A stretch of 64,000 nucleotides of DNA, taken from NCBI GenBank assembly GCA_002255925.1, contig NKIH01000001.1:1054001-1118000 (forward strand). The letters run 5' to 3'. Positions 59,491 to 64,000 of the stretch are shown one piece after another. The first letter of the stretch is position 1. Each line of letters opens with the position of its first letter. A program made the translations under genes and the position numbers. This DNA is from Burkholderiales bacterium PBB6 (lineage in GTDB: Bacteria > Pseudomonadota > Gammaproteobacteria > Burkholderiales > Burkholderiaceae_C). Under the pieces are notes generated by a model. It had not been told where the DNA came from and made no database searches. It worked only from the letters and a program-made list of their open reading frames with translations.

Positions 59491-60126
59491 TCACTGATGC
59501 AGCCACCAGGCGGCCAGTGGCTGGGTAGGTTGCCCGGCGGGTGGCTCGGTGACTTGCACCTGCCACTCGCTGGCGTCATCCACGGCCCAGGCCAGCGTGC
59601 CCGCGGGCAGGGTGATGGGTTCGCAAGCGCTGCGGTGCAAGACCAGCGGGGTGTGGGTGTAGATGCCGCGCCAGCGGGGCGTGGCCGGGGTGCTGGCGGC
59701 ATCAACAGGCGGTGCAGCAGGTGTGGCCTCAACGCGCACCATGCCCGCCCCGCCGTGCCCACCGGGCGCCGGCCGCAGCATCAGGTTCAGGTCCCGCGTA
59801 GCGCCCTGCACCAGCGCGCAGGCCGGGGCGCTGGCGCCGTCGAAGGGCCAGGGCGCGCTGCGGGTGGTCAGGGTGTGCGCATCGGCTGCTTCACCCAGCA
59901 CCACGCCGTGGCCCTCCAGCACCGCGAACCAGCGCTGCACGCCGGGGAAGGCCGAGAACGGCCCGTCGCGCGTGATGTCGGCCACGCTCACCCGCACCAG
60001 CCAGTCGTCGCCATCGGGCCAGCGCAGCAACTCGCGGGTTTCGCCGCCGCCGTTGCGCCAGGGTTGGGGCGGGCAGTCGGCCAGGCTCACCAGCGTGAGT
60101 CTGGAAGGGCTGATGGGCGCGGTCAT
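59491..60126 (-). CDS. hutD: HutD family protein
   Basis: A 211-residue cupin-like protein (DUF886) found in hut operons and thought to modulate flux or sense a pathway intermediate. Seen: [19 protein letters not shown] near the start, [20 protein letters not shown] and [13 protein letters not shown], then RDLNLMLRP near residue 130. An Ala/Pro insertion ([18 protein letters not shown]) separates two halves. The ATG at 60124-60126 overlaps the hutC stop (ATGA). Confidence 0.9.
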   Translation of the reverse strand: MTAPISPSRLTLVSLADCPPQPWRNGGGETRELLRWPDGDDWLVRVSVADITRDGPFSAFPGVQRWFAVLEGHGVVLGEAADAHTLTTRSAPWPFDGASAPACALVQGATRDLNLMLRPAPGGHGGAGMVRVEATPAAPPVDAASTPATPRWRGIYTHTPLVLHRSACEPITLPAGTLAWAVDDASEWQVQVTEPPAGQPTQPLAAWWLHQ

Positions 60127-60842
60127 GGGGTGAACGAGCCTTCCAGCTGGTACCGCGAACCCGGGTGAATCAGGCGGGCTTGGGTGATGGCTGCGTCGCG
60201 CGTCCAGGTGCGGCGCACCACCACCAGGCAGGGGTCGTCGCGCAGGATGTTCAGGGCCTTGGCATCGGCCGCGCTGGCCGCGGCGGATTCGATCGAATAG
60301 CGCGCCCGCCACAGCGCGGTGTGCTCGAACAGGTAGTGCGTGGGCGTGATGCGCTCGAAGTCTTGCGAGAGGTAATCGGGCGCCACCGCCGGGTTCACAT
60401 GGCGGTCTTCCAACTGCAGCGGCACGCCGTTTTCCAGGTGCACGATGCGGCTGTGGAACACAGGCGTGCCGGCCACCAGGCCCAGCGCCGTGGCCACGGC
60501 GTCGGTGGCGGGCTCGGCGCGCTGCATCAGCACGCGGGCCGTGTGCTCGTGGCCGCGGGCGGCGATCTCGTCGTGCACGTCGCGCAGCGTGAGCGTGGCC
60601 GACACCTTGTGCAGCTGCGCCGCGAACGTGCCCACGCCCTGCACGCGGTCGACCAGGCCGTCGGCCTGCAGCTCTTTCAGCGCGCGGTTCACGGTCATGC
60701 GGCTGACGCCGAACAGGGCCACCAGTTCAGCCTCGGACGGCATCAATTCGCCGGCCGCCCACTCACCGGCCACCAGTCGGTCTTTCAGGTGCTGCTTGAC
60801 CTGGGCGTAGGGCGCCAGGCCGTCTCGGCTCAGGGTTGACAT
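60123..60842 (-). CDS. hutC: Histidine utilization repressor HutC
   Basis: GntR/HutC-family repressor released by urocanate. The 239-residue protein has an N-terminal winged helix-turn-helix ([40 protein letters not shown], to about residue 70) and a C-terminal UTRA effector domain ([19 protein letters not shown]). The ATG at 60840-60842 lies 24 bases from a perfect 14-base palindrome that matches the expected operator, between hutC and hutU. It is the first gene of the minus-strand hut transcript, so it likely represses itself. Confidence 0.93.
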   Translation of the reverse strand: MSTLSRDGLAPYAQVKQHLKDRLVAGEWAAGELMPSEAELVALFGVSRMTVNRALKELQADGLVDRVQGVGTFAAQLHKVSATLTLRDVHDEIAARGHEHTARVLMQRAEPATDAVATALGLVAGTPVFHSRIVHLENGVPLQLEDRHVNPAVAPDYLSQDFERITPTHYLFEHTALWRARYSIESAAASAADAKALNILRDDPCLVVVRRTWTRDAAITQARLIHPGSRYQLEGSFTP

Positions 60843-60856
60843 GGGTGCGATGCTAC

Positions 60857-60885
60857 TTGCCTTTGCTTGTCTAGACAAGTAGAGT
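60857..60885 (+). promoter_or_regulatory. hutU promoter with HutC operator in the spacer
   Basis: TTGCCT (60857-60862), 17 bases, TAGAGT (60880-60885) on the plus strand; the palindrome CTTGTCTAGACAAG (60866-60879) fills the spacer. Its form matches the known HutC half-site TTGT, so bound repressor would block both hutU and, by position, hutC. Confidence 0.75.
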
Positions 60886-60914
60886 GCAGCCCGAACAACC
60901 TGCTGGAGATCCCC

Positions 60915-62606
60915 ATGTCCACCTCTGCCCAACCTCGTCCTGTCTCGTCGCCCACGGGCACCACGCTCAGCTGCCGCAGCTGGCTTACCGAGGCCGCCTA
61001 CCGCATGCTCCAGAACAACCTGGATCCGGCCGTGGCCGAGAACCCCGAGGCGCTGGTGGTGTATGGCGGCATCGGCAAGGCCGCGCGCAACTGGGACTGC
61101 TTCGAGCAGATCCTGAGCACCTTGAAGACGCTGGGTGATGACGAAACGCTGCTGGTGCAGTCGGGCAAGCCGGTGGGCGTGTTCCGCACCCATGCCGACG
61201 CGCCGCGCGTGCTGATCGCCAACTCGAACCTGGTGCCGAAGTGGGCCACCTGGGAGCACTTCCACGAGCTGGACCGCAAGGGTCTGATGATGTACGGCCA
61301 GATGACGGCCGGCAGCTGGATCTACATCGGCAGCCAGGGCATCGTGCAGGGCACCTATGAGACGTTCGTCGAGGCCGCCAAGCAACATTTCGGTGGCTCA
61401 ATGACCGGCCGCTGGATCCTGACGGCAGGCCTGGGCGGCATGGGTGGCGCGCAGCCGCTGGCCGCCACTTTCGCAGGTGCCTGTTCGCTGAACATCGAGT
61501 GCCAGCAGAGCCGCATCGACTTCCGCCTGCGCAGTCGCTACCTCGATGAGCAGGCCACCGACATCGATGACGCGCTGGCCCGCATCGCCCGCTACACCGC
61601 CGAAGGCAAGGCCATCTCCATCGGCCTGCTGGGCAATGCCGCCGAGGTGCTGCCGCAACTCGTCGCGCGTGCCCGTGCCGGCGGCCTGCGCCCCGACATG
61701 GTGACCGACCAGACCAGCGCCCACGACCTGGTGTGGGGCTACCTGCCGCCGGGCTGGAGCGTGGAGCAGTGGCGCGCCGCACAGGCCGATGACAGCCAGC
61801 ATGCCGCGCTGCGCAAGGCCGCGGCCCAGGGCTGCGCCGTGCACGTGCAAGCCATGCTCGACTTCCAGGCGCTGGGCATTCCCACGGTGGACTACGGCAA
61901 CAACATCCGCCAGGTGGCGTTGGATGAAGGCGTGACCAACGCGTTTGATTTCCCCGGCTTCGTGCCCGCCTACATCCGCCCGCTGTTCTGCCGCGGCAAG
62001 GGCCCGTTCCGCTGGGTCGCGCTGAGCGGTGATCCGGAAGACATCCGCAAGACCGACGCCAAGATGAAGGAGCTCTTCCCCGAAGACGCCCACCTGCACC
62101 GCTGGCTCGACATGGCCGGTGAGCGCATCGCCTTCCAGGGCCTGCCGGCACGCATCTGCTGGATCGGCCTGGGTGAGCGTCAGCGCGCCGGCCTGGCCTT
62201 CAACGAGATGGTGAAGAACGGTGAGCTGAAGGCCCCCATCGTGATCGGCCGTGACCACCTCGACAGCGGCTCGGTGGCCAGCCCCAACCGCGAAACCGAA
62301 AGCATGCTCGACGGCTCCGACGCCGTCAGCGACTGGCCGTTGCTGAACGCCCTGCTCAACACGGCAGGCGGCGCTACGTGGGTGAGCTTGCACCACGGCG
62401 GCGGCGTGGGCATGGGCTACTCGCAGCACTCGGGCGTGGTCATCGTGTGTGATGGCACCGATGAGGCGGCCCGCCGTGTCGAGCGCGTGCTGTGGAACGA
62501 CCCGGCCACCGGCGTGATGCGCCATGCCGACGCTGGCTACGAGATCGCCCGTCAGTGCGCCCGCGAGCAGGGCCTGAACCTGCCCATGCTCAACACCGGC
62601 GCCTGA
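60915..62606 (+). CDS. hutU: Urocanate hydratase
   Basis: NAD-dependent hydratase turning urocanate into imidazolonepropionate. The 563-residue protein opens with [20 protein letters not shown] and [20 protein letters not shown], and contains [20 protein letters not shown], the NAD-binding [20 protein letters not shown], and SGGG-region residues [19 protein letters not shown]. The active cysteine region [17 protein letters not shown] is present. Start at 60915 is preceded by CTGGAGAT. hutH follows after 39 bases. Confidence 0.97.
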   Translation: MSTSAQPRPVSSPTGTTLSCRSWLTEAAYRMLQNNLDPAVAENPEALVVYGGIGKAARNWDCFEQILSTLKTLGDDETLLVQSGKPVGVFRTHADAPRVLIANSNLVPKWATWEHFHELDRKGLMMYGQMTAGSWIYIGSQGIVQGTYETFVEAAKQHFGGSMTGRWILTAGLGGMGGAQPLAATFAGACSLNIECQQSRIDFRLRSRYLDEQATDIDDALARIARYTAEGKAISIGLLGNAAEVLPQLVARARAGGLRPDMVTDQTSAHDLVWGYLPPGWSVEQWRAAQADDSQHAALRKAAAQGCAVHVQAMLDFQALGIPTVDYGNNIRQVALDEGVTNAFDFPGFVPAYIRPLFCRGKGPFRWVALSGDPEDIRKTDAKMKELFPEDAHLHRWLDMAGERIAFQGLPARICWIGLGERQRAGLAFNEMVKNGELKAPIVIGRDHLDSGSVASPNRETESMLDGSDAVSDWPLLNALLNTAGGATWVSLHHGGGVGMGYSQHSGVVIVCDGTDEAARRVERVLWNDPATGVMRHADAGYEIARQCAREQGLNLPMLNTGA

Positions 62607-62645
62607 GCGGCCTTTGGCCTCGAACCGCATTTTCTGGAATTCACC

Positions 62646-64000
62646 ATGACGACCAAGACTCCCTTGACCCTCACCCCCGGCGCATTGACGCTGGATCAGC
62701 TCCAGGCCATCCACGCCGGCCGTGTGGTGCTGACGCTCGACCCCGCCGCCCGCCCCAACATCCGCGCCAGTGCTGCGGTGGTGCAGGCCGCTGCCGCCGG
62801 TGACGCGCCCGTGTACGGCGTGAACACCGGCTTCGGCAAGCTGGCCAACCAGCGCATCAGCGCGGCCGACCTGGCCAAGTTGCAGCTGAACCTGATCCGC
62901 TCGCACTCGGTGGGCGTGGGTGAGCCGTTGGCGCCGGAAGTGGTGCGTCTGATGCTGGCCATGAAGGCAGCCAGCCTGGCGCGCGCCTACTCCGGCGTGC
63001 GTGAAGTCGTGATTGACACCCTGCTGGCCGTGCTCAACGCGGGCCTGGTGCCCTGCGTGCCGTCCAAGGGCTCGGTGGGCGCCTCGGGTGACCTGGCACC
63101 GCTGTCACACATGACGCTGGCGCTGCTGGGCGAGGGCGAGTTCATGGTGGACGGCCAGCGCCAACCCGCCGGCCCCGTGCTGGCTGCGGCCGGTATCGCA
63201 CCGCTGGCGCTGGAAGCCAAGGAAGGCCTGGCGCTGATCAACGGCACGCAAACCTCGGCGGCGCTGGCGCTGCACGGCTTCCTGGCCTTCGAGCCGGTGC
63301 TGGAGGCGGCGCTGGTGGTGGGTGCGCTCACCGTTGACGCAGCCCGTGGCTCTGACGGCCCGTTTGATCCGCGCATCCATGCGCTGCGCGGCCAGCCCGG
63401 CCAGATCGATGTGGCGCAGGTGTACCGCAGCCTGCTGGCCGGCAGCGCCATTCGCGCCTCGCACGAAGAAGGCGACGACCGGGTGCAAGACCCGTACTGC
63501 CTGCGCTGCCAGCCGCAGGTGGTGGGTGCGTGCCTCGACCAGTTGCGCCATGCCGCGCTGGTGCTGTGCCGCGAAGCCAATGCCGTGACCGACAACCCGC
63601 TGGTCTTCTTCGAAGACGGCGCGATGATTTCCGGCGGCAACTTCCATGCGGAACCCGTGGCCCTGGCCGCCGACGCGATGGCCGTGGCCATTGCTGAAGT
63701 GGGCGCGATTGCCGAGCGCCGCATCGCCATGATGATCGACGCCAGCGTGTCACGCCTGCCGCCGTTCCTCAGCAGCGACGCGGGCCTGAACAGCGGCTTC
63801 ATGATCGCCCACGTCACCGCAGCTGCTCTCGCCAGCGAGAACAAGTCGCTGGCGCACCCGGCCAGCGTCGACAGCCTGCCGACCAGCGCGAACCAGGAAG
63901 ACCATGTCTCGATGGCCACCTTCGCTGCGCGCCGCCTGCAACCCATGATCGCCAATGTGGCGCACATCATCGGCATCGAGTGGCTGGCTGCGGCTCAGGG
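62646..64000 (+). CDS. hutH: Histidine ammonia-lyase, 3' end beyond the window
   Basis: Removes ammonia from histidine to give urocanate, the first step. 451 of about 510 residues are visible. The MIO prosthetic group forms from the Ala146-Ser147-Gly148 triad in [18 protein letters not shown]; Tyr57 lies in [36 protein letters not shown], and [20 protein letters not shown] are the other conserved blocks. It is cotranscribed with hutU. The frame runs open to the last base of the window. Confidence 0.96.
   Translation, partial: MTTKTPLTLTPGALTLDQLQAIHAGRVVLTLDPAARPNIRASAAVVQAAAAGDAPVYGVNTGFGKLANQRISAADLAKLQLNLIRSHSVGVGEPLAPEVVRLMLAMKAASLARAYSGVREVVIDTLLAVLNAGLVPCVPSKGSVGASGDLAPLSHMTLALLGEGEFMVDGQRQPAGPVLAAAGIAPLALEAKEGLALINGTQTSAALALHGFLAFEPVLEAALVVGALTVDAARGSDGPFDPRIHALRGQPGQIDVAQVYRSLLAGSAIRASHEEGDDRVQDPYCLRCQPQVVGACLDQLRHAALVLCREANAVTDNPLVFFEDGAMISGGNFHAEPVALAADAMAVAIAEVGAIAERRIAMMIDASVSRLPPFLSSDAGLNSGFMIAHVTAAALASENKSLAHPASVDSLPTSANQEDHVSMATFAARRLQPMIANVAHIIGIEWLAAAQ

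Overview
The window is GC-rich, densely packed bacterial chromosome. Gene families and order point to a betaproteobacterium of the order Burkholderiales, possibly the Roseateles/Rubrivivax/Leptothrix/Ideonella group. Supporting signs are DUF3460 next to scpA, a DUF3683 FAD/Fe-S protein followed by HIT, DUF971 and ubiE-ubiJ-ubiB, and fmdB-DUF502-aspS-nudB-clsB. The order is fairly safe; the genus is a guess. I saw no insertion sequence, prophage, integron, CRISPR array, rRNA or tRNA.

Layout. 1-9.7 kb: 5' part of scpA (cut by the window edge), a DUF3460 protein, a CYTH-domain protein with a CHAD-like tail, a SulP transporter, metG, an SPFH lipoprotein, a GNAT acetyltransferase, an Mpo1-like membrane protein, a PanE-type reductase and dcd. 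9.7-11.6 kb: a small unknown protein, a membrane-anchored zinc peptidase and a DUF1801 protein. 11.6-17.9 kb, minus strand: urease genes in transcription order ureA-hupE/ureJ-ureB-ureC-ureE-ureF, then an intradiol dioxygenase-like lipoprotein, then ureG. No ureD is present. 18.1-23.4 kb: glycogen genes glgC-glgA-glgP. 23.5-25.1 kb: a small acidic protein and argJ. 25.2-27.4 kb, minus strand: five tightly coupled genes encoding three bactofilin-like proteins and two single-span membrane proteins. 27.6-28.9 kb: an MFS transporter. 28.9-34.0 kb, minus strand: ugpB-ugpA-ugpE-ugpC-ugpQ for glycerol-3-phosphate and phosphodiester uptake. 34.2-42.0 kb: a 1305-residue FAD/Fe-S oxidoreductase, HIT, DUF971, ubiE, ubiJ, ubiB. 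42.1-49.3 kb: a sodium:solute symporter, fmdB-like, DUF502, aspS, nudB, an EEP-family protein and clsB. 49.3-50.4 kb: a DUF805 protein and a small secreted protein behind a strong sigma-54-type promoter. 50.5-56.0 kb: a four-PAS histidine kinase, a single-domain response regulator and a REC-REC-PAS-GGDEF-EAL protein. 56.0-64.0 kb: histidine utilisation, with hutC-hutD-hutI-hutG-hutF divergent from hutU-hutH across a HutC-type palindrome; hutH runs off the end.

Together the genes describe a heterotroph that stores glycogen, uses urea and histidine as nitrogen sources (histidine through formiminoglutamate to formylglutamate, by HutF and HutG), scavenges phospholipid headgroups, and has a c-di-GMP signalling module. 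The items most worth following are the bactofilin/membrane-protein operon, the sigma-54 promoter with two palindromes and two leader hairpins ahead of the secreted protein, the urease cluster without ureD, and a recurring -10-like hexamer placed 5-7 bases before SD-less start codons, which suggests leaderless mRNAs. I found no clear case of a wholly new system; these are the best candidates.
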